The notes under the pieces are model-generated. The model worked only from the letters and a program-made list of their open reading frames with translations. It was not told the DNA's origin and made no database searches. A stretch of DNA of 64,000 bases, taken from contig CAJNOL010001157.1 of the NCBI GenBank assembly GCA_905250125.1, positions 1 through 64,000 on the forward strand. Direction: 5' to 3'. Positions 1-13,009 of this stretch are shown piece after piece (within the stretch, counting starts at the first letter, position 1; the number at the start of each line of letters is the position of its first letter). The DNA is from Rotaria sordida. Taxonomy: Eukaryota > Rotifera > Eurotatoria > Philodinida > Philodinidae. The position numbers and the translations under genes are program-made.

Positions 1-179
1 TACCTATATAATACTCTCATACACATACAATCGTCATTCTCTATTTATTTTTCTTTTTTTTTTTCTCTTATGTCTTTCTGTATTGCTCTTATTGTGAATT
101 TTTGTATTTATTCTGATGATGACAAAAGAATATTGTCGAAATATCAATAAATAAATACTATATGATTAGTTAAATCATA

Positions 180-1665
180 ATGTTCGTTGCAGTTCTACAC
201 TTCATTTTCTCTATTATTAGAATTGTTTTATTCAATACAATTTCATTCAATACTTATTTTACCTTTCATTTCATTACAATTACGTAGTAGTCAATCTTAT
301 GAAAGATTTATTTTAGAAAATCGTTTAAATTATACTTATGAAGATAGAAATGATTTACCTATTCTTAATTGGAAATATTTAACACAAACATTAAGACCAA
401 ATAAACATGAAAGTAAAATAGAAATTTTATCAAAAAAGAGATTGTTTATCTGAACAAAGACAAATTTATCAATTAATTTTAGTTTCTATTTTTCATTGGT
501 AAGATGAACTTGTTTATTTTTTTCATTTATTAGATTATCAGAAGATTTTGTTCATTTATTTCTTTCTAAACCAACAATTAAATAAGATGTTAAAACAGCT
601 ACTGTTGTTCAAATTGATATTGCTGCTGACACAACTCCATCATTACATCGAGGCAAAGATAGAAAATAATCACTTAATATTAATAAAGTTATTAGACATA
701 TTGAACGAAAAAGGATGAAATCATATAGAATTTCATTCGATATTAAGATTAAAAAATTTCTTTGTTTATTTTTCTGTATTTATTAAATCAAATTTTCTTT
801 TGTATAGAATTTAGCTTGATCGGATAGTGAATGTTCATTATCAAATGAACTTCGTACAGTTGTAGCTAATGTTGTTGTCAAAATTGCTTGTATATTATCT
901 AATAATTCAAATAGATTTTAATTAAAATGATTTGTTTGTTTTTTTTGCACGAGTGATAAAGATAATTTAGAACAATTAGATAAAATAAATCCAACATTTG
1001 AAAGATTTAAAACTGCCAAAGATACAAAATAGAAATCAATTAAAATTGAATATTGTTGTAAAAGGAAAACCAAAACCAAAAATCAAAAAAAAAAAGATAA
1101 AGCAGAAATTGAGGAAACAACTAATAAAGATAAAATCAGTAAAATAAAAGAATCTAATGACACATATTTATATATTCTTGAAATCTTAGTAAGATTTTTA
1201 ACTTTAATTAAAATAAAATCAATTTATTGTTTCTTTTTTGGAATGCTACTCCAACTGATAATAGTGTTTATAAAATCTTAACTAAAAATGATGTTGGTGA
1301 TTATCAAGCTTTAGTTAATTTAACACTCGATGCTGATACTCAACCACAGGAAGAAGACCATTATTTATGAATTGTTCTGAAAGTTCATTGTTTTCTTCTC
1401 TGTAGGAAAAATGAACAAGAAAGAAAAGCAAAACCAGCCAAAATAGCTGCTAATAAAATGACAGGACCTATTTTTGGCGATAAACCAAAGAAAGTTGCAT
1501 GTCATCTAATCCGTTTATCTTTTCACAATTGCTCTCTTTTTTCTCATATTTTTAGACACCTAATCATGGTGATAAAGTACAAATTCAATGTAAAGTAACG
1601 GGTTCACTAGCACTTGAAATTACATGATTTTTCAATAAAAAAAGAAATTAAACAATCAGCTGTAA
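180..1665 (+). pseudogene. Decayed Ig-domain (twitchin/titin-like) gene fragment
   Basis: Short coding-like patches are separated by intron-like AT-rich stretches. Around 1062-1190 the reading is VKGKPKPKI followed by Lys-rich sequence, then KISKIKESNDTYLYILEI. Around 1247-1355 it is NSVYKILTKNDVGDYQALVN, the F-G strand signature of an I-set immunoglobulin domain in giant muscle proteins. Around 1557-1665 it is GDKVQIQCKVTGSLALEIT, where the next codon is TGA where the invariant Trp is expected. Further patches at 260-450 and 540-760 (for example VKTATVVQIDIAADTTPSLH) are interrupted by TAA or TAG. No exon chain stays open, so I call a pseudogene. The family (twitchin/titin/myopalladin I-set) rests on motif resemblance. 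It could instead be the distal part of a live gene with sequencing errors. No start or end can be assigned. Confidence 0.6.
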
Positions 1666-2633
1666 GTTTATTTACATGAAAAGGTCATCAGAGTAAACAC
1701 TCGTTTTGTTTTCGTTGAATCTCGACGAGTTCTTCAATATATGTGACATATACACCACTAGATAGAGAAAGTATATATATATATATATATATACAATTCT
1801 GTATTCAAAACCTTATAGTCGTCTTTATTCTCTAGATTGAGCATCATTATAAATATTTTGTAGTCAATTTTTGTGTTTGAACAGCAGTGATCTGATAGAT
1901 AACATTGGTATGATCTAGTACACTTCTACTTATACACAAACAATTCGTCATCGTATAGATCTTTCAATTGGAATTAATAATTAGTATTTCTTGTACTATT
2001 TATCATCAAAAGATCGATCTTTTCTCCATTAACTTTAAGTTTTTTTTTTCAATTTATAGTTGCTTGAGTTTGATTTTTAAAGATTGTTTTTACTTTATAG
2101 TCGTTTGTCCTAAATGTAAATCGAATTCTCTATAATAAAAGATCAACCTACTTTCGATTATTAATAAGAAGGATTGATGGAAAAACTTATATTCTTCACA
2201 AAATTTAATTCATTATCAAGAACTATGTGTGCTATACTCTTACAGCTGATTTCACATTTGTAATAACTGTTTAGTATTATTATTTCATTAATATCAAGCA
2301 AAGACTTCTATAGTATCATTTATCTGAACAGATTATCAAAAGATATTTTTCTTTCTATACTTTGATGTCAATAACTGTTGATTCCAGCAACGATTCCAAT
2401 TTCATACATATTGATTATTAAATACAAAAGGTTGAATACATCTTTTCTCATTGCTAACATACGAATACACAGACAAATATATCAATTTTGCGCGATGCCT
2501 TTATTTCTTCTAATGGCCTGAATAAGAATATAAATAAGAGAAAAAAAAATTCCTAAAATTCTACATAAAAATAAAAAGCTAGATTAAAATCACAAAATGT
2601 CTGTTTGTGTTTTGTTTTTTTTGAATAAATTAT
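1666..2633. other. Intergenic, no gene seen
   Basis: AT-rich sequence without a coherent exon chain. It includes a short (TA)n microsatellite at about 1769-1793. The right end abuts the alpha-mannosidase stop codon and so holds its 3' untranslated region. Confidence 0.5.
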
Positions 2634-5600
2634 TTATTCCACAGTTACAAGGAATGTTCGAATTTCCATTGGATTAAGTATAATATTTAAATCTTCTAAT
2701 GATATTTCTTCTAAAAGAAAAACAAAAAAAAAGAAATTTTAAAAAAATTAATATTGAACACATACTTAAAATATTCATTTTAGATAATGTCTTATTTGTA
2801 GTTGACCACTGAAGTCTTTTCATATTATTTAATGGTAAATTACCACTAAGTGTCAATTCAACTATATCAATAATTATTCCTTGAGATTGAAATATTTTTT
2901 GTAAATCAAATATAACTGAATTTGAATATGTATCATCTTCATTTAATTCAAAATAATGTTCAACACGAATTAAATATTGTTTTGTATCTAATTGATCGAA
3001 TGTCAATAAATGTATATTTAATGGTAAATCATTTTCTAATCCTGACCATGTTTGATGATATGTTGTTGAATAGTTAACATATGATAATTGAGGTAATGCA
3101 TAGGTAGCAAGTGGATGCATATATAATTGTTGAGAGCCAACTCGATGATAGAGAGCACTTGATGCAGGTGATTCAATAATAAGAAAATGTCTACCACGAA
3201 CAACAAGACCATCATCAAAAGCTGTTTCATTTAAAGGTTCATCAACACCAAGTGCATCATCATAAAATGTACGTCTATGTACCATAATTTCAATAGATCC
3301 ATCATAAATACTACTACCACCTTCGGATCGATCTAAATAAAGAAAAAAATTTGCAAGTCTAAACTATTTGATTTCTTTATCGAGGTTGTTTTTTTTTGTT
3401 ACCAGTAAGAATAGTAAATTGACGATTTGGTTCTTTAATCCATATTCGACTATTTATTGGATAATAATTTCCACTTACAGATTCAACTTTTGAATAATTC
3501 CATGTTGGTCGATAATCTCGTATACGTTCAAGAACTTCACGTCCATTTGCATCAGTATAAAATTTTGATTGACTTTTAATATCTGTATCATAACGAAGAA
3601 TAATTTCTTTACCAATATTATCATCAATTGGTATAGGTCCAACTGTCCATTCTACTTCAAGTATATTTGCATTATCATATAAATTTATTTCTTGACTTGT
3701 CCAATCATTAAAAATAATGATTGCTGATTGAACAGTTGTTGTTTTAATACATGTTCTAAGTAAGAAAGAGAAAAATTTCGATAATCAAACTAAATAAATC
3801 TACTTACATTGAACGTTTAGTGCTTACTGGTTGAGGATCTGATGAATTTGGACGAAATATATAAGCACCAGATGCTTGAAATTCTGCTCGAGAATTATTA
3901 CCCGCAAAGCCTAATATATAATGTGAATATACAGTTTATAGATAGATGTGCGCTTACTTGTATACCAATAAAAACCTTGAGCAGTAAATGGTACAACTAT
4001 ATTCTTTTTCAAATTTATAATCTTATTTAAATTTCCTTGACAATCAAATTCAACTTGAAGATACTATAAATAAATTTACAAAAAAAAAAAATAGAAAATC
4101 AAGAAATTATTTTCATCTTTTACTTCATTTTGAAGAATACATTTATCATCTTTTGTTATAATTATTTCTTGTTCATCATTTATTTTATTGGTTAGAAGAG
4201 TATTATTTTTAACTTCAAAATAATATGTATTAAAACCAAGTGCTGGTAAAATAGCTTTAAAAATAAGTTGATTCATAGCAAAACTCTTTCGACCAGGAAT
4301 TTTCTTTGTTGGTTCTGATATTGGAATAAGCTAAAACAAACAATCAAAGAAATCATCACTTAAACGAATTCCTTTATATTATTGTATCTACATCAGCTAA
4401 AATAACATGTCCTGTTGAATCAAGTATTGTATAATTTTTTGTTACAGGAACACGAACATGATGAGAAATAGTATGTCCAGTTGGATTCCAAAGTGTCAAG
4501 GTAAACTATTACAAATCAAAAGAGAAGAAAATAAAAATACAAAAAAAAACAAAATGTTTGTATACGAACTCGATCTTGTCCTTCAATAGGTAAACATTCA
4601 CTAATATTTGTTAATTGACAAAGAAATTGAGGTACATTGGGTAGTGATTGATTATCTTTAGGCAAAAGTTTATCATAAGCTTTATTGATAACATCCTAAA
4701 ATTTAAATAATTAGAGAAACTATTCAATTTATGTTTCTTTTCTTTTTTTTTGTTTTCTTTGCAATACAAATGTTTTCATCTTGATCACTTACCACTGCAG
4801 CATCAATACCTTCGGCTAATCGCATAGCATAATCAAAAGCAACTTCTTGTTTTTCTGTTCCACTAACTGCATCATGATGTTGTACAACACCCATTGCTTC
4901 GCCTATTATTAACAACATGTTCAAAACATAGAAACATTCTTTTTTTTTATCAAAAAAAGAAACAAAAATCAATATCTTACTCAAACGAAAAATACTATTA
5001 CGTAAATTTGTATTAGCAAATGCATTCAATTGTCGAGTTACTTGTAAAATATTATTTGAATGACGTTCATAACGTTTAAGAGCTGCTCGTGATGTAAAAT
5101 AACCTGTCCAAAATCCATGTGGATGATGAGCATATGGAAAAAAATCATCGGTTTTTATTGTCCAACTACGACCAACTTTGTTCAATGCATATAAATAACA
5201 CGATGGTGTTGAATAGAATACATTTACATTACTTCCATTTGCTTGCTAGAATTTATTTTTATTAATAGATAAAAAAAAACTATTTCGAAGAAAACATTTA
5301 AAAAAAAAAGAAATTCCTATACTTCAGCATTCACATATTTAATTAATTTATCTAAATTTTTAAACCAATGATTTGCATTTCCATATTGAAAATCACTACC
5401 CATTGTCATAATAATATGATTTGTAGCAAATGCAAGTGCCTTTAAAGAAAAAAACAAAAGAAACTTTTTACAATTGATTCTTCTAGAAATATACGAACTT
5501 CATCATGAGCAATTTGAATAAATTTTTGAACACGTTCAGGAACATTATAATCATGTAATCGAGGATCATCCTATAAATTTACATTTAAAAATAATTAAAG

Positions 5601-6939
5601 TTTTTCTTTTTTTACAAGAAAAATATTAGCAAAAAAAAAAACAGCATCGCACTATAATAGATTTATCATTTCAGAAAAGATCGAAAGCAAAAATTAATTG
5701 CTGATGTGTAGATATTAAATAAAAAACAAGTGTAAAACCATACACATTATCTGTAAGTAAAAGAAAAACATGCATGTATCAAAAGAAAACGATTTTACAA
5801 GCAAAATAAAAATAAAAATATATAAAATAAATTAACTAACCATAATGGGTTCACCATCACAAAAGATGTCAAAACAGAACGAACCCGGAGGACCATATCC
5901 ATTCGGTAAAACACCCGTAAATAACCAACTTTGATCACCTACAAATATTTATAAGATTATTATTATTATTATTATTAATTAGAAATAAATTATCTTCTAA
6001 ATACTAAAATCTATTTCATATGACTTACATACCTAAATTAGTACTAGCTTGCCAAATCATTTCCATAGTTTTTATTTTTTGACGTTGTTCAATATCTTGA
6101 TAATCAGCACGACCAAAAAATAAACCATCAAAACCCATCTATAGATATTTCATAATAATATCCTAGTTAATTCTATGAAAAAAAAAACCAACGATTACTT
6201 GTGCTAAGATTGAAGCTTGTTCACGTGAATGACCAAATGGATCAATTTGCCAGCCAATTTTTGGTCGAGCACATTCACCAAATTGATCACGTAAAAATTC
6301 AGCACCTAAACTATGTTGATCAATAATTGAATTATAATGTGTTGATGCTTCATCATTCATACACCAACCACCAGAAATAAATTCCAAACGACCTAAATCA
6401 TAAATTATTTTTCATTGTTTTTTCTTTTTATCAAAATTTAATATAAAATAATTTACCTTCGTTGACAAAGTTTTTGACTTTAGTACGTGTTTCATTTGTT
6501 TGTTGATTCCACCAACGCCAAAAAAAAGCTATTTCAACATAAATAAAACGTCGATCGGGATTTTCTTCAAGTGAATGTATAACAGAATCGAGAATATATT
6601 GCACACCAGCATGTTGAATATTTTCACGAGCTTAAAAAAGTCTTATTCAAATGTAAACAATGAAATGAAAATAGATCAAATACCTCCATAATAGTATTGA
6701 TCAACTGTTTTTAACCATCCAACATCATCATGTGTATGTGGAACAATATGAACATTGAGTTTATTTGGATCACCTAAATTACATGCCTAATACATGAAGA
6801 TTATGTTTAATTTCTGAATATACAATATTCCTAGAATTTATCTTACATCATAACCACAGCCATTGGATGACTTAACCGGTACTGTAATACAAAGAGAAAT
6901 AATAAGAAATAGAAATGTACAATAAGTTGAAATGCACAT
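2634..6939 (-). CDS. MAN2B1: Lysosomal alpha-mannosidase (GH38), about 18 exons
   Basis: Glycoside hydrolase family 38 enzyme that removes alpha-linked mannose from N-glycans in the lysosome. The first exon (6939-6847) begins [20 protein letters not shown], a signal peptide, then SSNGCGYD. The next exon (6786-6684) has [20 protein letters not shown], whose His and Asp are zinc ligands. The nucleophile region [17 protein letters not shown] is at about 6200-6255 and is followed by [15 protein letters not shown]. Later landmarks are [20 protein letters not shown] (about 5330-5435), [15 protein letters not shown] (about 4850-4895), [11 protein letters not shown] (about 4470-4505) and [20 protein letters not shown] (about 3230-3285). 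The final exon, about 2717-2634, ends in IRTFLVTVE then TAA. All exons join in frame through GT..AG introns of about 45-265 bp, so the gene looks complete and functional. Domain order and length match animal MAN2B1. The exon near 4125 must end at the GTAAAA donor after CILQNE, although the frame stays open into the intron. The gene lies downstream of JTB on the same strand. Confidence 0.95.
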
Positions 6940-7529
6940 TGTTTAAAAAACAAGCCACAACTATATAAAAATGTAATTTATTTTTATGAAAAATTTACAA
7001 TGAAACAAATTCACCGTTTGTGGTTTATTGTAGAATATAAAAACTACTGGAATATTATGTATCACAGTTTTGATATAAAATAAATCTATAAGGCTAATAA
7101 TAATAAAAATGAAATTTGTCAAAATGAAATGAATACATTTTCACAATTTTAATTAATATAGATAAAAAAAAAACAATACACAAAAAAAAAATGAGATGGA
7201 ATAAGAAGAAAAAAAGATAAACGAAAGTTTGTTACAATAAATTGATTTTGGACACATCTTCTCTTCAGAGAAAAAAAAAATCATTGTTAAAATAAACATA
7301 AAATAATCAGTTCTTTTTGATATGATCAAATTTTAATAGAATGATTACAAAAAAAGAATCTTTAAAAGATAAAACTTTTGTTCGAATGTAATCAATTTCC
7401 ATTTATCCATTGTAACAAAAATACATTTCACCATATTACTCAGTAAACAAAAAAGAAAAAAGAACGAGTTTGCATACGATAATGTACGTAAAGGTAAATA
7501 TAAACATATCTATATCTATATATATTGTA

Positions 7530-8021
7530 TTACTCATCATTTTCTCCAATTTGTTTTTTAATTTTTTCTACCATTTGTTTATCTAATGTTTTTTGTCGTG
7601 ATTGAACACTTCCTATAGAAAGTAAACCAATAAAAAGTATAATTCCTTCAAATAACCAAAAATTTTGTTTTTGAATATGAATTGGTATTGGACATGAACG
7701 TAATGTTTTTATATTTGATTTCGAACAAAGTATAAATTCTCTATAACCTGTTGGTAAACAACCAATTGCTTTTGAACGACGTTCAAATGATGTACATTTT
7801 TGACAATATGTTATTATATCTATTGGTTCAGTTAGATAACATGTACTTATTTGTTGTTCTTTATCTGTTGAAATATTTGATGAAGAAATTGAATAATAGG
7901 ATGTTACAACACGACCAAGAACTGTTGATTGTAAATGTGCAATAAATAAAACACTTATTGTTACAAAAAAAAGAGCAACAAGACCAAAAATAAGACGACG
8001 ACGTGTTACGAAATCAAACAT
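7530..8021 (-). CDS. JTB: JTB (jumping translocation breakpoint) membrane protein
   Basis: Single-exon 163-aa type I membrane protein. Residues about 8-30 are hydrophobic (signal or anchor). An extracellular Cys-rich part follows, with CYLTEPIDIITYCQKCTSF, GCLPTGYREFILCSKS and LRSCP matching the spacing of JTB cysteines. A transmembrane segment at about 123-142 (FWLFEGIILFIGLLSIGSV) is followed by a short basic cytosolic tail with QKTLDKQMVEKIKKQI, the best conserved part of the family. Vertebrate JTB is linked to cytokinesis and mitochondrial function, which is family knowledge only. The vertebrate genes have introns; this copy has none. An AG acceptor (minus-strand TTTTTAG, ending at 8036) lies 14 nt before the ATG, so a leader is probably spliced on there. 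Confidence 0.9.
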   Translation of the reverse strand: MFDFVTRRRLIFGLVALFFVTISVLFIAHLQSTVLGRVVTSYYSISSSNISTDKEQQISTCYLTEPIDIITYCQKCTSFERRSKAIGCLPTGYREFILCSKSNIKTLRSCPIPIHIQKQNFWLFEGIILFIGLLSIGSVQSRQKTLDKQMVEKIKKQIGENDE

Positions 8022-9111
8022 GAGAAAATTCTTATCTAAAAATAGAGATTTCTGTTTGTTTGTTTTTTTTTTATATCTGATAAAAAACGTAATTTGATTT
8101 ATTTATACTAATTACAAGTACAAACACATTAAAAGAAGAATAAAAAAAAAAGATACGATATTAAAACTTAAGAAATCTTGCGAAATATTTATGTTTATTC
8201 ATTCGACATAACAATTGTTTCCTAAAGTGAATTGTTTTTTGTTTGAAACTTAAAACTAATTAGTCACAATATGGTATACTGTCTCTTAGCAAAAAAAATC
8301 GTTTCGTTCCGCCTATCAATAGTAGATGCATTTCTCACTATCGACATCTGTAGAAAAAATTAAAATAATTCTAATTTATTCTAAATTAGTATAAGATAAG
8401 AAACAACTTAACATTAATCTTGTTTGAAGGAAACGCTTTTGTGTTTCGAAACTCATGACGGAAAAGATTATTCCTTTACTAATAATAAAAAGAACTAAAA
8501 ATATTATCTGTTTGTTATACCTATAATACAGAAAAAATATAGAGGCTAGTACTATCGAAAAGTCATTTGCTTCGAACAGATCTCTGAAAAATTCGCCCCA
8601 AACTAGACGTTATATGTTCGAATCAGAACAAAATTCTGAATTGTTCGATATATTATCATCCCCAAATAATTCATTGCTCGATATTTACAATCAAAGTGCA
8701 TCAGTCACTTTCAAATCTATTATAGAAAGCATGAATCATTGACTCTGAATATCTTACCAGTACGGTTTCAATTCGTTCGATCAGAACAATCAGTATCTAA
8801 TTTAAAAAGCTGTACATCGATATTCGTATTGGTAAGTTCATTATCCAATCAAATTCTAATCAGTGATCTGTATTGAATTAAAATCAAAATTAAAATTATA
8901 AACGTTTAATAGTAAAAATAAAAATAAATCGATCTCTAAAAACTTTTAAAAATTTCATTAAAAAAAAATATTTAACCAATCATGACAAAGAACTTGAACT
9001 CCACCATCTCTATTCATTCATTCATTTTATTTGTTTTTCTTCTTACATTCATTATTCCAAATATTTGTGGTATAATTTTCAGATCTATATATTCTTATCT
9101 GTTAATTAAAT
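8022..9111. other. Divergent intergenic region between JTB and PABPN1
   Basis: About 1.1 kb between two divergent starts, so it should hold both promoters. It is AT-rich with no open frame of note and no recognisable promoter motif. The right end has a pyrimidine-rich acceptor (TATAATTTTCAG, AG at 9081-9082) 29 nt before the PABPN1 ATG. Confidence 0.5.
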
Positions 9112-11153
9112 ATGGATTTAACTACACAAAATGGTAATAATAACAATGGTATTTTATTCACAGGTGATGCTATTCTTAGTCCAAACGGTCATGAAAATGT
9201 TTCAGATTCACTTTTGGATACATCAGAAATGGGTGATGAAGACCTTGAATCAATGCGTAAACGTATAAGAGAAATGGAAGAAGAAGCTGAAAAATTAAAA
9301 CAAATGCAACTTGAAGTAGAAAAACAAATGCAATTACCCAGTACACCGGGTACACGTAAGAATTGATTTTTATTTACATGATTATTTATTTATTTATTTA
9401 TTTATTTTTTGTTAATTGATTTAGCTACATTTCCAACAATTGAAGAAAAAATGGAAGCTGACCAACGGTCAGTTTATGTTGGAAATGTATGTCCAAAAAC
9501 AAACAAATAAAGAAATTCTATACATAATAATTTTTATATTGACGTTTTCTTTTTAGGTTGATTATTCAGCAACAGCACAAGAACTTGAAAATCATTTTCA
9601 TGGTTGTGGTTCTATTCATAGAGTTACTATTTTATGCGATAAATTTACTGGACAACCAAAAGGGTATGAACGAAAAATAAAAAAAAAAAGGAATTCTTGT
9701 TTAGAGATTCTCTAGTGAAATCATTGATCATCATTTCTCGACGAACGAAACAACATTAGCTAAAGTATCTATATTGCAATAGAACAATTGTTTATTTTGC
9801 TTTCAACTGATAATACGTCATTACCGATATTGGAAATCTTAGAATAAGAATAGTATCTTTGCAAAGAAATGAGTGCATAACTAAACATGAATAAATTCTT
9901 AGACAATAGAAAAATGTCATTTGACGTTTCTGAATAATTTGTATTTTTTCTCAGAAACTCAAAACTACGAAAGTATATGTATGTAAAATATGCAAGGGGA
10001 AGAAAAGTGAGACTTCATTCATTATCTAGGTTCTATCTAAGGAAGAATACCTCTGTCTTTCAATTACCTTCCAATATGGAGTGCTGTCTAGCGATGGATT
10101 CAATAGCCAGATATCTCCCTTACAATTAAGACTAGCTGTGGTTCTGAACAGAATGCCGGTCTTACCCTCCCTATACACATTAACTAACTACAAGAGCAAG
10201 TGTATGTCACAACGTAGTCAGCATACTATCAGACGGATAATCCAAGAGAAATAGCCGTTATTAACTAGTCTAGAGTCACTCGATTTGACATTTGCAGACA
10301 ATACCTTGTGGACACATGTCGAACAACCTAGCTACTCAGCCATGACGGCTTTGTATTTCTGACCTGGGTTTCTACAACTAGAGAAGTCTGATGCTGACTA
10401 TAATGTACGAAAAATCTGACATTTTTTGGTTCTTTAGTAAAATATATGCTTCTTTTTAACAACGTTCGTTTTCAGTAAAGGTTTTGGTGCATTTTAATCA
10501 GCATTAGATCTCTTTAAGCCTAGCAAAATAGCTCGAACTCGAGAAGAAACATCCATGAGCACGTGTTATTCTAAGGTTTTTCTAATCTCAATAGGATCTA
10601 GATAATGAGCAAAGTCTCAATTCAGAAGCAATTTATCATATCGTGATATTCCTTTGTTATTGTTTTCAAAAATCGTTTGTAAAATTAAGCATTCACTTTT
10701 ATAGAACATTTCATTGACGTTTGTCTGCAAGCTTATTTCATATTCTATTCTTTATTTTAGCTTTGCCTATGTTGAATTTGCCGATAAAGATTCTGTACAG
10801 ACTTCTCTTGCTCTTGATGATTCATTATTTAAAGGACGCCAGATTAAAGTAAATATATTTATAATTAAGTTTAACATTTATTAATATAGAAAATCTAGGT
10901 AACTGAAAAACGAACTAATCGTCCTGGTGTATCAACAACTGATCGACCTCCTCGTGGTGCACTACGTGGTTTTGGACGTGGTCGATTTCCACGTGGTGCT
11001 GCTTATATGCCATTTATAGCAGCAACTTATCGAGGTCGTATTGCTCGACCATTTTTTCGGTAAAAATAATATTTATCATAAAATTCTTATATATGATTTT
11101 TTTTTGTTTTTAGTGGTCGTGGTCGATCAAGTTACTTTTTTTCACCATATTAA
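9112..11153 (+). CDS. PABPN1: Nuclear poly(A)-binding protein 2 (PABPN1), six exons
   Basis: Binds growing poly(A) tails in the nucleus and stimulates poly(A) polymerase. Exons are 9112-9355, 9425-9486, 9557-9663, 10761-10848, 10899-11059 and 11114-11153, giving 233 aa in frame. There is an acidic N-terminus, then a Glu-rich coiled coil ([20 protein letters not shown], residues about 44-70), then one RRM with RNP2 SVYVGNVDYS and RNP1 KGFAYVEF. The C-terminus is Arg/Gly-rich ([20 protein letters not shown] ... [15 protein letters not shown]), the region methylated in vertebrates. The vertebrate N-terminal alanine tract is absent. Intron 3 (9664-10760, 1097 bp) is far longer than the others (50-69 bp) and contains a dispersed repeat. 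Confidence 0.95.
10029..10215 (+). repeat. Dispersed repeat R1, copy in PABPN1 intron
   Basis: About 190 bp that reappears, diverged but collinear, at about 24665-24870. Shared blocks include AAGGAAGAATACCTCT, TGGAGTRCTGTCTA, GATTCAATAGC, TCTGAACAGAA, and AAG.GCA..TGTAT.TCA followed by TTAGTCAG. No coding capacity is evident. Exact ends and target duplications could not be fixed by eye. A non-autonomous transposon or solo fragment is likely. Confidence 0.7.
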
Positions 11154-12040
11154 AATGATAAAATTCAATCGAATCGGTTTTGTTTCATCATTATCCTTCT
11201 TTTATTTTCACTCGTACGAAATAGGCTCTCAAAAAAAAAAAAGAACACCTGTCTTTGGACAACAATATATGCACACCTGTTTCGTTCGGTGAGAATATAT
11301 ACAATGTTCTTTGTCTTTGTTTTTTCTTTCTCTATCACTTGTAGTTGTTTTTTCTGTACGTATAAATCGATATGTCTACTTATTCTCATCATCGTGGCAA
11401 AAAAAAAAAAAATTGTTGTATAAAAAACAAAAGAAAAAAATATGAAAAGCCACTAAAATTTCTGTTTATCACAGATAAAAAACAAACAAAAAAAATGTCT
11501 AATAATATGGATTTTACTTTGTCGAGTTTCCTTTTTTTGTTTCATCATTTGAGAATTATCAAAGACTAATCGATTTTTCTTTTTATTTAAAAAAAAAAGA
11601 TATATAGGACATTGTCGGCGGACTCATGTATTGGCTACGTCTTGATCTACTACATTCGGCCTTTCATACTTATCTAAAAAAAAGAAAAAAAAATTTAAAG
11701 ATGAAAAGAAAAAAGAATAAAAAAATTTAAACTTAAAAAAAAGGAAAAAAAACTTGAATATAAAAAAAAAGGAAAAAAAGTTGAATATAAAAAAAAGGAA
11801 AAAATATGCAAAGATAAAAAACAAAAAAATATTAAAAAAAAAAGTAATGAAATAATCTTCACTATCAAGAACAATCAAAATGAATCTCAATGATAAAGTA
11901 ATGTAATTTCTGGTTTTTGTTTATTTTTATTCTTTATTTTTTGTGATTTGTATAATATATTTTTTTTGAAATTTGTAATTTTTTGATATATGTCTTATTC
12001 TTTCATGAGTAAATTCTAACACAAACTTTCAATAACTTTT
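11154..12040. other. PABPN1 3' region and poly-A/T-rich low-complexity tract
   Basis: Holds the 3' untranslated region of PABPN1. From about 11670 to 11850 the plus strand is almost pure A with scattered G and T in loosely repeated units (runs of A separated by GG, TTGAATAT and similar). This produces a spurious Phe/Leu-rich frame on the other strand. No gene is supported here. Confidence 0.6.
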
Positions 12041-12059
12041 AAAAGAATGTTCTAAGAAC

Positions 12060-12365
12060 TGTTATTCAATCAGTATATTCTGAGATTCATGAAACAGCTG
12101 AAAAACTGTTTTACCACCGCCACGACAAAGACCTGGTTACGTATAAGTAAATTGTGGATCGGTTTTAGTAGGTCATTTTAGGAGTACTTAGTGAAGTATG
12201 ACCAGCATCATGAACGGTTGAATATGTTGCATCGGTAACGTCAGGTAAATGAATAGGCGAGTTGAGGTGTACACATGTTATCTATCTACACGGAACGAAT
12301 CATCAAATCTCACATGATCTTGTACTCTCCACGGTATAACACGGTGGTTTGCGGATCTCTGCTAT
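12060..12365 (-). pseudogene. Possible decayed coding patch
   Basis: On the minus strand, joining two frames with one shift and several stops gives a protein-like stretch: HLPDVTDATYSTVHDAGHTS then LSTPKMTY, followed by NRSTIYLYVT. It is less AT-rich than the surroundings. Composition resembles a cytoplasmic tail or linker, but I recognise no family and no intact exon exists. It may be chance. Confidence 0.2.
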
Positions 12366-13009
12366 ATATATGAATGTATTTGATATATATTCAGAAAGAG
12401 TGAGCATAAGGAATAATCGTCGAAAAAAAAGACTCACGAAAATAATTGATCAAAAGAAGTTCAGTGGTCTTCTTTTCGATGATGAGGTACAGAACATGTC
12501 ATTTTTTTTCTCATTTCGTTGACAAGTTTTTTTCTCTTGACAAATTGTATTTTAATAATTATGTGTTTGATCGATGAATTAAGGTACGAGCAATAGAGAA
12601 CACTGAAAATTACTGCTTGTTTATTAAAATTTAATTAAATATATGACTAATCACAATATTTTTGTTTATTTTTATATAATAAAATTTGATAAGAAGAGGT
12701 GAGGGTTGTAGTGACCTGTTAATCTATATTGACACGCACACCCTATGAAACACTACGTAGTAGTGATTCATTTCTCCAGTATATGATTACTCTCTAAAAA
12801 AAACAAAGAAATAAATAATCGTTATATGTTTGATTAATTGGCCTTTAACTTATCGACCCAACGGTTAATTATTAGATTGTACTCTATCGAAGAAAGAAAA
12901 AGTTGTCAACAGCAACATGGGAGAAAAAATGGTAGCAATAAATGTTTTACTAATCCTATTAAAATATTTATCTAGTGACAGAGAATCTTTTTCATATCGT
13001 TTCATTAAA

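Noticed and set aside
187..453. Open frame of 88 codons
   Set aside because: Starts with TTG, not ATG. The following patches are broken by stops, so it is treated as part of the Ig-domain remnant.
11624..11890. Minus-strand Phe/Leu-rich open frame
   Set aside because: Translation of a poly-purine tract; composition artefact.
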